A DNA stretch of 18,259 nt from Rachicladosporium sp. CCFEE 5018 (taxonomy: Eukaryota; Ascomycota; Dothideomycetes; Cladosporiales; Cladosporiaceae): the NCBI GenBank assembly GCA_002077045.2, contig KZ111140.1, positions 2,738,260 through 2,756,518 of the forward strand, read 5' to 3'. This document shows, piece after piece, positions 1 to 8,322 of this stretch (positions within the stretch are counted from its first letter, which is position 1; every line of letters begins with the position of its first letter). A program made the position numbers and the translations under genes. The notes below the pieces were generated by a model, which saw nothing but the letters and a program-made list of their open reading frames with translations, was not told the DNA's origin and made no database searches.

Positions 1-193
1 TCAACCGCGTGTCCCGTCGAGAGCTTACGAGCGTAGGAGTCGACGGCACAGCGTGTACCCTTCAGCAGTATCTGCACGCCACCAGCCATTACGTACAAAC
101 ACCGAACAACGAGCGTTCAGCGTTGTGCAACGTGCCCCTACCAAGCATCATCAACCTTGGACTCCGCCTTTAGCCCAAAGCGCCTTCCCAACC

Positions 194-463
194 CGATAGC
201 GAAAACTCGTCCCAAGCAATCCTGCTATCGTCAGAGATGCTATCAGCTGCCCTCGTGCACCCGCCTCGAGCACGCAACAACCTTGCCTAGTAGATTGCGA
301 CCACGCATATACTACCTTTCTGCTTCCCCTCTTCCGCCTCCGCGTCCGTCTTACCGAGAGACTGTCTCTGAGCTTCTGCACGCAGCCAAGTCAAAGCCAA
401 TCAATTGTGAGTGTGCGGTATACTCTTATCGGTGGACATGGTCTTACATCTTGCAGCAGATAG
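194..463. promoter_or_regulatory. Cluster of five HGATAR (GATA factor) sites upstream of nmrA
   Basis: Sites matching HGATAR on either strand lie at 194-199 (CGATAG, +), 225-230 (CTATCG, so CGATAG on -), 240-245 (CTATCA, TGATAG on -), 426-431 (TTATCG, CGATAA on -) and 458-463 (AGATAG, +). HGATAR is the known binding sequence of AreA/NIT2-type GATA factors. NmrA is the corepressor of AreA, so feedback control is plausible. The sites were read by eye. The enrichment is modest and some sites may fall in transcribed sequence. Confidence 0.4.
407..456 (+). other. Candidate 5' UTR intron of nmrA
   Basis: A strong donor GTGAGT at 407-412 is followed 44 bases later by an acceptor TTGCAG ending at 456, with a CTTAC branch-like sequence near 444. 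The 50-bp length fits the short introns elsewhere in the window. It lies just after a pyrimidine-rich promoter-like stretch and about 250 bp before the nmrA ATG. No coding evidence supports it, so only transcript data could confirm it. Confidence 0.3.
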
Positions 464-692
464 CCTTTGTTGCGGCCTCAACACACACGACATCTGGCGC
501 CGACTTCGCTGCATATCATTGCAATCGACCAAAGTTCAACATACCTACTCGTGACTCTACCGGAGTGCCCTCCGCCGCAGCACAAAAGTCGACATACCGA
601 ACCAGAGTTAGACATTCCGGTCTAGACGTCGAACAACACCTGCGTCTGCCAAGGCCTTGTAATTATTTCAAAACCTTCGACTGTCACTACCG

Positions 693-707
693 ATGCGATA
701 CATGTAA
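693..707 (+). promoter_or_regulatory. Four-codon uORF ending on the nmrA start codon
   Basis: ATG CGA TAC ATG TAA encodes Met-Arg-Tyr-Met and stops. The last A of the TAA (707) is also the A of the nmrA ATG, giving a TAATG overlap. The second ATG of the uORF (702) makes an even shorter ATG-TAA start-stop element. Such overlaps permit termination-reinitiation in eukaryotes. Whether it is translated is unknown. Confidence 0.45.
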
Positions 708-1910
708 TGCCAACAAAACTCATTGCGACTATCAACTCGACAGGAAGACAGACTGCTTCCTTCATTCGGGTCGCCAGCGCTGTCGGGTGGCACGTTCGGG
801 CTCAAGTCCGGGCAAATGAGGGCATCGTCGCAGAGGAATTGGCATCGTTGCCAAATGTCGAGCTGATCGAAGGCGACCTTACTGGACCCGGCTTGAAGCC
901 ACTGTTGTCGCGGCTCTTCGCTGGCGCGCGCATAGCCTTCATCAACACTACTCACTGGGGCGATGAGGTCGCCATCGGCAAGGCCTGCGCCGACGCGGCG
1001 AAGAAAGCAGGAGTAGCGCACTATGTCTACTCCAGCATGCCAGATCACTCAGTCTTCGGACAGGACTGGAGGGCGCTGCCACTCTGGTCATCGAAGTTCG
1101 CGATAGAGAACTATGTACGGCAACTTGGCATCCCGGCTACGTTCATCTACACTGGCATCTACAACAATAATTTCACCTCATTGCCTTACCCGCTCTTCCA
1201 GATGGAGCTCCAGGATGATGGCAGCTTCGTGTGGCAAGCACCGTTCCATCCAAATGATCCGCTCCCATGGCTTGACGCTGAGCACGATGTTGGGCCGGCC
1301 TTGCTACAGATTTTCAATATGGGTCCCTCGCATTGGAAGGGTCAAAGGTTAGTCACAGCTCCACAAGTGTTCTATCAATCGCACACTAGCTAACATCGCA
1401 TACAGAGTGACGATGGCTTTCGAGCGTCTCACGCCACTTCAAGCCTGTGCCCGCTTCTCACGTGGTGTCGGTCGACCAGTCCGTTACGTACATGGCGATA
1501 TCGACATCAAAGTATCACTTCCATCCGGCTACCGCGAGCAACTCGCCATTCTACAGGAGACCCTAGGAGACAAGCGAGCACCTTACTTTGGCCCAGAACT
1601 CGAGTACCCGCGCGAAGCTCGAGGAATCTGGGAAGGCTACCGAGGATTAGAAGAATATGCTCGTGAAGTTTTTCCGGACGAAGAGTACGCTAACGGGCTG
1701 AGATGGATGGAAGATGGCCGAAACGGCTTCGAGGGCGGCGATGCTGATGTTGATGGCGTCGAGAGCGTGGGCATGGCAAGCGTGCCTGGCAGTCGTCCGA
1801 TCACGCCTGGAGGTATTAGCCAGGCGAACGGTCTACAGATCACGAGCGCATACACACCAAAGTCGCACCCAGAAGGTATGGGGTCCGACTTCTTCGTTGG
1901 AAGTGTATAA
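707..1910 (+). CDS. nmrA: NmrA, nitrogen metabolite repression regulator (NAD(P)-binding NmrA-like family)
   Basis: Two exons, 707-1347 and 1406-1910, encode 381 aa. NmrA (Nmr-1 in Neurospora) is a Rossmann-fold protein that binds NAD(P) without known catalysis and represses the GATA activator AreA when ammonium or glutamine is plentiful. Visible signatures are the altered glycine-rich loop NSTGRQ (10-15) near the N-terminus, YSSMPDHS (108-115), GIYNNNFTSLPYPLFQMEL (150-168), WLDAEHDVGPALLQIF (188-203) and FPDEEYANGLRWM (303-315). These match NmrA itself, not just the wider family. The start at 707 puts the NSTGRQ loop at the distance seen in orthologues, and there is no better upstream ATG in frame. 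The last ~65 residues are low in complexity and probably species-specific. A tiny uORF abuts the start codon. Confidence 0.93.
1348..1405 (+). other. Intron 1 of nmrA (58 bp)
   Basis: Donor GTTAGT at 1348, branch-like GCTAACA at about 1388-1394, acceptor ACAG ending at 1405. Splicing joins AG|A (Arg214) and continues the NmrA reading frame. Without it the first exon stops within 46 bases. Confidence 0.92.
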
Positions 1911-2476
1911 GACGCTGTCTTGGGTGCACTCGGAAGGGATCATCTCCTCTGGGCGGCAGGACTCTCGCGGTTGTAATGATCCGGTGAACGGTTGCACGAG
2001 GTTGTCAAAAGCATTGTTTCGATTGGAGTAATGATACAAGTAATTCGAGGTCCCCAAACATGGCTGAGACCGAAGTCAGCGACTCGAAACCCCATCACGT
2101 GTGTGTCAATAATAGGATAGACTCTCTTATTAGTCCTTCAGTCGGATTGGCGGAAATGATTCGCACCTTACGTTCTGCATATACTCATGGGTTCATGTGC
2201 ATCCCAAGTGCAAGTAGAGAATCGTGAGAGTGCAGCAAGGAGATCTCGGAAGGACGGACCGAGCTCCGACGCGTCCCTTCGCGTCAACAAAGACCAGCCC
2301 ACATCACTTCGATATTCACTTCCATCCCATCATAGCTCGATTTCACTGGTATACAGCACGTGCATCTTATACAGCATTCTATACTACAGCTTCTCGTCAC
2401 CGACTATGAGCTTGTCACGAGAGCCTTACCGCGCGGTAAAGCCGTCGCGCATTCTTCCTGGATCGATACATCCAAT
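1911..2476. other. Intergenic region between nmrA and the DNA ligase gene
   Basis: No gene seen. It holds the nmrA 3' end and the ligase promoter. Motifs read by eye are two E-box palindromes CACGTG (2096-2101 and 2357-2362), a reversed CCAAT box (ATTGG, 2146-2150), and an MCB element with a second half-site at 2269-2285. The ligase frame stays open back to 2360, but only from a GTG, so this part is 5' UTR. Confidence 0.7.
2269..2285 (+). promoter_or_regulatory. Candidate MCB (MluI cell-cycle box) pair upstream of the DNA ligase
   Basis: ACGCGT occurs at 2269-2274, and the hexamer CGCGTC occurs twice, at 2270-2275 and 2280-2285, exactly 10 bp apart (one helical turn). ACGCGT is the site of the MBF (Mbp1-Swi6) factor, which drives late-G1/S genes, including replicative DNA ligase in yeasts. 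It lies about 200 bp before the ligase ATG. A single 6-mer is weak evidence; the gene identity and paired spacing raise its interest. Confidence 0.4.
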
Positions 2477-5400
2477 ATGCCGTTTCCCTTCGCGGACATC
2501 TGCACCCTCCTCACGAGACTGGAGAACATAGATGCACATGGACCACTTCATCTACCCGGTGCGCGCAAAGCCAAGGTCAAGGAAGTCACTGAGTCGTGGT
2601 TCAAGTCGCACCAGTCAGCGATTGCCAAGCTTGATGTGAATGGCGCTGCAGCGCTGCTCTCTGCCCTACTGCCAGAACGACGGACGGATCGAGTCTATGG
2701 CATCCAGGCATCTGGTCTCTGCCGGATCCTGTGCCGCGGTTTGCACTTGCAAGCCGGACGCGTGAAGGACTTGCGAGCCTACGCGCAGCCTGGACACGGA
2801 GACCTTGGACTATGTCTCGAGCGAGTGCTGAGGCATGGAGATGGACCGCCAGCGCACCCGATTGTCACGTTGGAGGAGGTCGATGATTTCCTTATCACCC
2901 TGGCTGGGGGTTGCCGCTTTTCTGATCCAAATATTCAGCAGGTGCCGGCAGGTTCTTCGGAGGCGAGGGATCAGCTACTCGCACGTCTAGTTCTCCGACT
3001 GGAGCCAGTCCACGCGAAGTGGCTGGTGAGACTGGTCATGAAGGACTTGTCACCTGTCAAGGTAGACGAAGGTCTAGTGCTACGTTCGTTTCACTTCTTA
3101 CTTCCAGATTTGCTCCGCTTCCAGCATAATTTCAATTCAGCAATTTCTTTGCTTCGCGGACCGCTGGTGGAGTATCCAGAGCGGCCGGATCCAAGGTCTC
3201 AGCGACTGCTACGGCAGCAGGCGACATCGCTGATCAGGCCGTGTGTGGGCGTCAAGGTTGGACGACCGAACTTCCACAAGGCGCGTAGCATGCAGCACTG
3301 CATCAATCTTCTGGGTCAGCAACAGTGGGTCCTCGAGCGTAAGTACGATGGTGAGTACTGCGAGATTCACATCGACATGTCACTGTCCCGGGACCCTACT
3401 CGATGCATCAAAATATTCTCGAAGAGCGGCAAAGACTCGACTGCGGATCGCAAAGGTATTCACGGCACTCTTGTCAAATGCCTTGGCCTCGGTCAAGCTC
3501 ATTGCAAGATCAAGCGGCAGGCAATCCTGCTCGGCGAGCTCGTCGTCTGGGCAGATAGCGAGAAGCGAGCGATGACATTTGAGAAGATACGAAAGCACGT
3601 CACGCGATCCGGCGTCTCTCTCGGTACGAATCTTGACTCTCAAAAGCATGAGGACGAGCATTTGGCGATTGTATTCTTTGATCTCTTGCTTCTGGACGGT
3701 GAGGTCGTGATGACGAAGCCCATAGATGAGCGGAGATCGTGGCTTCGCGAGGTCTATAAGAAAATCAAAGGCAGAGCTTTCAGCGCAGAGTGGAAGAAGG
3801 TCGATTTCAGCAAAGCTGAGCCTGCTCAGAGACACCTGCTACACCAATTCGCCGCGTCTATCGCCGAGCGCTGCGAAGGACTGGTCCTGAAACCTTGCGG
3901 TGTGCCGTACTTCTCGCTCAATCGCGATGATGAGGGCTTCACTGGGGGGTTCGTGAAGCTGAAGAAGGACTACATTGCAGATCTTGGAGACGAAGCGGAC
4001 TTTGCTGTTATTGGTGCTACTTACAATGCCCAGCATGCACTGAAAAGCGGACTGCAGCAGATCAAGTGGAGTGACTTCCATCTTGGAGCACTGCTGAACA
4101 AGGCCGATGTGCTACGCTACGAAGCCAAACCGAAGTTCAAGATCATTGGCACAGTCAACAGTGATGGCTGGATCCCGAAGCCGGTTCTGCAGAGCGCAAA
4201 CACTGTTGCTGAATTTTGTGCCATCGAGTATGGTCCTCAAACATCAGCATCTCACTTCGATCTCGAGACGCCACCATCATGCAAGATCGATCACATCTTT
4301 ACAAATCCGCTCGTTTTCGAAGTCCTCGGTTCAGGTTTCGAGAAACCCTCGAACGCCGATTACTTGATGCTGAGGCACGCCCGGGTCAAGAAGCTACACC
4401 AAGACCGGTCGTGGAAGGACTGTGTCTCGTTCCGAGAACTGCAAGACCAAGCGCAAGCTACACGTGATGCTCCAGCTGACTCGGAGAGTCAAGAGACACG
4501 GCGATGGATCGAGAAGCTGGAGCGAAAGTGTCGGAAGAAGTTCGAACGTGAGAAGAACGCAACACCCAGATCGCGCACGACTGGGACGCCGTCGACGAGT
4601 CGATCGGTGTGCACTGCCAAGTCGGTCATTAGTGTGACAAAGGCCACTGCGAAGGTACTCGGAGAACAGCCTGCTCGGCGGCCTATGTCGGACGTTAGTG
4701 GCAATCGACAGCAGGCACTCGTGCTCGTAGCCGCAGATATCGCAGAAGAAGCACCAGATGGCTCGACACTGGTTGCGCAATCGCCATCTCCGGACAAGAA
4801 GCGACGGCACGAAGATGCTAGGCACACGCCGTGTCCACCAGCCAAGCGACCTTGCAGTAGTCCTAAGATCCGCCGATCGGTACACTCACGCGAGACCTCT
4901 GCAGGCCCGGCACTTACTTATGCTCCCAAGGAGAGTGCAACTCAGATGAAGACGGCTGAAGCCACTCAGACATCGATTCTTGCGGCTTTGCCGGGCAGGC
5001 TTTCAAGCCTGTTCAGACAGCCTGTCCAGGACGTGGCCACACAAGCCCAGCCATCTGCCGGACACGGTCCTACCAACTGCGAGACCGCTTCGTGCCACTT
5101 CTCGGAAGCAGTGGTCTACCTGGCGCCTTGCATCGCGAAGACACCATACATCACATCCACTCTCCTGAGCCAGCACTCGGCTATCCTGACCTGCGCACCG
5201 AGCCACTGGGCACGCCAGATACACGCCCACGCCTCGTTGACCGATACTGTCTCCGAGAGCCAATCTTACCCTGGCTGCCGCAAGATCGTGCTCGTTGAAG
5301 CGAGACGGGTTGACGCCATGCATGAGGTCGTTTTGGACATAGAAGCGCTGGGCCTGAAGGAGAGAGTCGAAGTCTGGGATTGGAGAGTGTTGGAGCGCAT

Positions 5401-5515
5401 GGAGCGGCATGGCAAGTTGGACGAGCATTGTTGGTGGGCTCACTTTGTGGGCGCGTTGATATGGGATGGGGAGAGCGATGGTGCTGAATTTGTGTGGAGC
5501 AAGAGGGGTGGATGA
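2477..5515 (+). CDS. ATP-dependent DNA ligase, LIG4-like core with fungal C-terminal extension
   Basis: One uninterrupted 1012-aa frame. It should seal DNA nicks or breaks in the nucleus using ATP through a lysyl-AMP intermediate. All nucleotidyltransferase motifs are visible: motif I KYDG with catalytic Lys289, motif III LLGELV (Glu354), IIIa FDLL (about 401-404), IV EGLVLK (467-472), V KLKK (494-497), and motif VI-like LRHARVKKLHQDRSW (about 632-646) closing the OB-fold. The first ~240 residues resemble the LIG4-type N-terminal domain (LSALLPERRTDRVYGI). Residues ~660-860 are basic and disordered, with a nuclear-localisation-like KKRR at 774-777 and a second basic cluster after it. The last ~140 residues look folded and end DWRVLERM...W. 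I see no convincing BRCT repeats, unlike true LIG4, so it is probably a separate Pezizomycotina ligase family. ATG 2477 is the first in-frame ATG. Confidence 0.88.
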   Translation: MPFPFADICTLLTRLENIDAHGPLHLPGARKAKVKEVTESWFKSHQSAIAKLDVNGAAALLSALLPERRTDRVYGIQASGLCRILCRGLHLQAGRVKDLRAYAQPGHGDLGLCLERVLRHGDGPPAHPIVTLEEVDDFLITLAGGCRFSDPNIQQVPAGSSEARDQLLARLVLRLEPVHAKWLVRLVMKDLSPVKVDEGLVLRSFHFLLPDLLRFQHNFNSAISLLRGPLVEYPERPDPRSQRLLRQQATSLIRPCVGVKVGRPNFHKARSMQHCINLLGQQQWVLERKYDGEYCEIHIDMSLSRDPTRCIKIFSKSGKDSTADRKGIHGTLVKCLGLGQAHCKIKRQAILLGELVVWADSEKRAMTFEKIRKHVTRSGVSLGTNLDSQKHEDEHLAIVFFDLLLLDGEVVMTKPIDERRSWLREVYKKIKGRAFSAEWKKVDFSKAEPAQRHLLHQFAASIAERCEGLVLKPCGVPYFSLNRDDEGFTGGFVKLKKDYIADLGDEADFAVIGATYNAQHALKSGLQQIKWSDFHLGALLNKADVLRYEAKPKFKIIGTVNSDGWIPKPVLQSANTVAEFCAIEYGPQTSASHFDLETPPSCKIDHIFTNPLVFEVLGSGFEKPSNADYLMLRHARVKKLHQDRSWKDCVSFRELQDQAQATRDAPADSESQETRRWIEKLERKCRKKFEREKNATPRSRTTGTPSTSRSVCTAKSVISVTKATAKVLGEQPARRPMSDVSGNRQQALVLVAADIAEEAPDGSTLVAQSPSPDKKRRHEDARHTPCPPAKRPCSSPKIRRSVHSRETSAGPALTYAPKESATQMKTAEATQTSILAALPGRLSSLFRQPVQDVATQAQPSAGHGPTNCETASCHFSEAVVYLAPCIAKTPYITSTLLSQHSAILTCAPSHWARQIHAHASLTDTVSESQSYPGCRKIVLVEARRVDAMHEVVLDIEALGLKERVEVWDWRVLERMERHGKLDEHCWWAHFVGALIWDGESDGAEFVWSKRGG

Positions 5516-5808
5516 TTGTGATATCCCTGTGAGCGTTTTGTGTACGAGCTGTGATCATATTGATCCGACACAGCTGCTGCTCCTTCCACCAGAGTTTGCC
5601 CTGTCCTGATTTTCCTTCGAGTGCTTCATGCTGTGGGCGCTGGCCTGTCTTCACCGCTGAGCGACGGCTGACCCATGCGACCTGGACGCGGAGACGGCGT
5701 CAGGAGGCCCGATCATTCCTGCGGTGCATGTCATCAGGCTGTAGCTTCATTAGCCGTGCCGGAAACGGTGTGAACCATTTCAGGTCTCGATGTTCTCCGG
5801 TCGGTCTT
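5516..5808. other. Short convergent intergenic region
   Basis: This separates the ends of the plus-strand ligase and the minus-strand dehydrogenase. It would carry both 3' UTRs. I see no gene or clear element. Confidence 0.7.
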
Positions 5809-7002
5809 TCACCCTGGTCTCCAGCCCAGCGGATCCACGCCCGGCGTCCTCTTTCCACTACCTTCAGCATCATCCTCAGCACTTCTCTTTCCCTTTCCCT
5901 TTCCCTTTCCCCTCAATTCCTCAGCCTGCGCGAACATCTTCATAGTGTGCTCCCACACCACCGGTCCCAGATTCTCATCCCGATACCGCTTGAGCACCTT
6001 CTCGTCGCCCGTGGACTTACTGTTCCAGTCGAGCAAGTACGCCCCGCTGCCCTCCGTGCCATCGGAGCCCTTCATGATCCCGAATTCCTTCTGTGCCGGA
6101 ACCCCAGGCCGAAGTTTTGTCGATGGATTCTCCCGCCATTCGGCAGGCGGGAAGGACTGCGAGGTCAGTTGATAGAAGTGTCGTTCGCCACTCTCCTGCA
6201 CGTTGAGGATCCAGGGTGACATCACGGAGTACATGACCTTCACTGCCAGTCTCGCTGGCCCAGTAAGCTCGTTCGCAATGCCTGTCTTGACGGTGCCGGG
6301 GTAAGAGTGCATGAAGGTCGTGCCCGGATACCGCTTAGCGAGCTCCTCGACCATGAAGTCGGACATCACAGTGCAATGTGCAAGTGCAGTGTGCAAGCCA
6401 AAGTTCTTCTTCAAGTCCAGATCTTGCACGTTGACCTTGCCTTCGCTGCCGGCTGCCAAAATGGTGTTGACGCGACTTAGCTCTCCTGCTTCCGCGGCTG
6501 CGGTCAAGCAGGGCATGAGGTTCAGGGTAAACCGAATACGCGAGTAGTAGTTTGTGCACATCTTACGATCCAGGCCTTCGTCCGTTTCGGTACGACCGGA
6601 GAGTGTCATGTAGCCGGCTGTAAGGAAGAGGGCGTTGATCTTGGGTTCCTTCTCACGGAGCTCAGCGCAGACTGTGTCGACGTTCTCGAGGCGGGAGACA
6701 TCGCGGGCAATGAAGAAGCATTGGCCGGAGGGATTGATCTCGGACAACTTCGAGATGATCTCATCTGCCTTGTCTTTACTCCTAGTTTTCTCAGTCAGCA
6801 CCATGTCCCTGTCACGTAGTCCGAGCTAGATTGATCAGCCTTACCTGCCAATGATGTAGGCTCGTGGTCGGACTGTCCGCTGGAACACTTCCTTCAGCGT
6901 TGCCTCGCCGATACCTCCCGTGGCCCCGACATAGACACCAACGAAGTCCCGTATCAGCTCGCCCTGTGCATTGCTCGCGCGAACGGCTTCGAGGTTGACC
7001 AT
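5809..7002 (-). CDS. Atypical short-chain dehydrogenase/reductase (SDR)
   Basis: Two exons on the minus strand, 7002-6845 and 6781-5809, encode 376 aa. It belongs to the NAD(P)-dependent SDR superfamily of fungal oxidoreductases; substrate unknown. The dinucleotide loop is GATGGIG (26-32), split by the intron from the rest of the fold, followed by LTAG (106-109, in place of NNAG), AAGS (162-165) and SYPGTVKT (212-219). The expected catalytic YxxxK, around residues 185-192, is not visible; the stretch there reads AHCTVMSDF. Catalysis may therefore differ or be lost, as in some fungal subfamilies. The C-terminal ~35 residues are a charged low-complexity tail partly encoded by a (TTTCCC)4 microsatellite. 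ATG 7002 places the GATGGIG loop at a normal distance. No clustered partner enzymes are visible. Confidence 0.85.
5888..5911. repeat. Hexanucleotide microsatellite (TTTCCC)4 inside the SDR coding region
   Basis: Four perfect TTTCCC copies on the plus strand read as GGGAAA on the coding strand and encode (Gly-Lys)4 at about residues 344-351 of the dehydrogenase. The 6-bp unit keeps the frame when copy number changes, so length variants of the basic tail are expected between isolates. Confidence 0.9.
6782..6844 (-). other. Intron 1 of the SDR gene (63 bp)
   Basis: On the minus strand: donor GTAAGG at 6844, branch GCTGAC 12-17 bases before the acceptor, acceptor CTAG ending at 6782. Splicing gives ...AYIIG-R-SKDKADEI..., restoring the usual SDR beta-2 region. 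Nearer AG dinucleotides break the frame or the alignment. Confidence 0.9.
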
Positions 7003-7752
7003 TGATTTCAGCAGAGTAAAAATGGCCGTGACGAATTACCTAGCGTCAAAGCCTCAAAGGCAGACCCGAATGTATCGGGCTGCCAGATCTACTGTGAGTG
7101 AGACAAAGTTCCAAATCCTTGATGGAACATGAAGGGTATTCAGCGAGAGATGCATCTTACAGCAAGCCAAAGTGACAAGGTCCAGATGTGTGGCTCAAAC
7201 CTTAGATTCCATCACCCTTCGACGAGCTTCGACAGGGAGAAGCCAGGCACCATAGTGACCCGACGCAACGACGATGAGAAGACAGATCACATCAACCATC
7301 CATCGACCACGCTCGTCTTTTAGGTCTGCCTCGACAACGCCTCCCCATTGCCGGTGTCGAACAGAGCAAATGCCATGGTCCGGAAGCCACCCTCGGAGCC
7401 AACTCCACGATCCATGTTGCCCGCCTCCGCGTGCATGAGGCTGCCTAGCAAATGTGCGTGGCTAGTGGCATCGGTACCGCACGACAACAGCTGCGATATG
7501 AGCGCTTCACAAGATCTTCGGAGGTGCATGAGACGTGTAGCGTGTTTGCGCAGATCGAAGCGACGTTGTGATCAACGCCACGATCGACGCCACGGCTTCG
7601 GATACGCATAAGAAAGACGACAGTAAAAGGAGGATTTCCAATAGCCAAAGATTGCCTGCATCTATGAAGGCTATACTTCTAGTCTTGGACAATGACACTC
7701 TCCGCCCAACCCCAATACCTGTGCGATGCCGTCCACATCCCCCTTTCCCCAT
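7003..7752. other. Intergenic region, nothing recognised
   Basis: This 750-bp stretch lies between the SDR start (7002, -) and the 3' end of the NTF2-like gene (7753, -). It should hold the SDR promoter and the 3' UTR of the next gene. Small open frames occur in several phases but none shows family resemblance or a convincing intron. No tRNA-like box B was found. Confidence 0.6.
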
Positions 7753-8322
7753 CTAAGCGCTGAACTCCTCCCTCTTCCCCGGCATCATAGCCCCATCAGA
7801 CGCAGGGCACCCAGGCAACAACTTCCCAATATCCGCCAACCAAGCCGCCGAGTTGAACTCAGCGTAAATCTTCTTAATAAGCCATCCATACTTGGTATCC
7901 TTACACTTCCTCGTCTCAAGAATACTCACACCCCCAACAACCTGCGGCTTCAACCCCACGCTCCACCTCACAGTAATAACATCGCAGGTGAACCACACAT
8001 CCTCGATTTTAAACGGCACGCTTGGCTGGCCAGCGGACTCAGTCTGGAATTGCTGCTTCGTGGCGAAGGCTGTGGCGGTGAGGTTGAAGGGTGCGAGGCA
8101 GCCGCCGTTCTTGAGGGACTGAATGGAGCCGCTGTAGTCGGTGAAGTCCTCCGCGAACAGCGCGTTGGCGACGTCGTTGTTGTAGGTTTGAATGATGCCG
8201 CCGAAGGTCTGAGCGATTTCGTTGGCTTTGGAGGAGGTGAGGCAGTGCTTGTTGTGGTGGCCGGGCCAGGAGACGACGCCGCTGAGAGCCGCGGTGGCGT
8301 TGGCGAGGGTTGGGAAGTGCAT
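7753..8322 (-). CDS. Small NTF2-like domain protein of filamentous fungi
   Basis: A single minus-strand exon of 189 aa. It resembles a fungal family annotated as NTF2-like, with the pattern C-L-T-x-S followed by IAQTFGGIIQTYN, a mid-region ending in VPFKIEDVWFTCDVITVRW, and a C-terminal KIYAEFNSAAWLADIG. NTF2-like folds are cone-shaped barrels that may be enzymatic or only bind ligands; no catalytic residues can be named here. Five cysteines (27, 75, 113, 140, 172) and an N-terminus of about 19 residues (MHFPTLANATAAL...) suggest secretion, but that segment is only weakly hydrophobic. I chose ATG 8322 (A at -3) over the in-frame ATG at 8514, because the extra 64 residues are proline/basic, low in complexity, and preceded by UTR-like sequence. 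Confidence 0.75.
   Translation of the reverse strand: MHFPTLANATAALSGVVSWPGHHNKHCLTSSKANEIAQTFGGIIQTYNNDVANALFAEDFTDYSGSIQSLKNGGCLAPFNLTATAFATKQQFQTESAGQPSVPFKIEDVWFTCDVITVRWSVGLKPQVVGGVSILETRKCKDTKYGWLIKKIYAEFNSAAWLADIGKLLPGCPASDGAMMPGKREEFSA

Larger units (their letters stand above)
1..706. other. Upstream region of nmrA, no gene recognised
   Basis: I recognise no protein here. The open frame at 157-819 (+) has no family resemblance and overlaps the nmrA start in another frame. The stretch holds five HGATAR-type GATA sites between 194 and 463, a pyrimidine-rich run around 317-352 typical of fungal promoters near transcription starts, a possible 5' UTR intron (407-456), and a tiny uORF at 693-707. 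I read it as promoter and 5' UTR of nmrA. The first 150 bases could belong to something outside the window. Confidence 0.6.

Noticed and set aside
157..819. 220-aa plus-strand open frame ahead of nmrA
   Set aside because: Composition is random-looking with no family resemblance, and it runs into nmrA in the wrong frame.
2360..2476. 39-residue N-terminal extension of the DNA ligase
   Set aside because: It would begin at GTG, with no in-frame ATG before 2477, and the family N-terminus fits the MPFPF start.
5551..6219. 222-aa plus-strand frame across the SDR 3' end
   Set aside because: Its Ser-Leu run comes from the TTTCCC microsatellite region; the minus strand carries the real gene.
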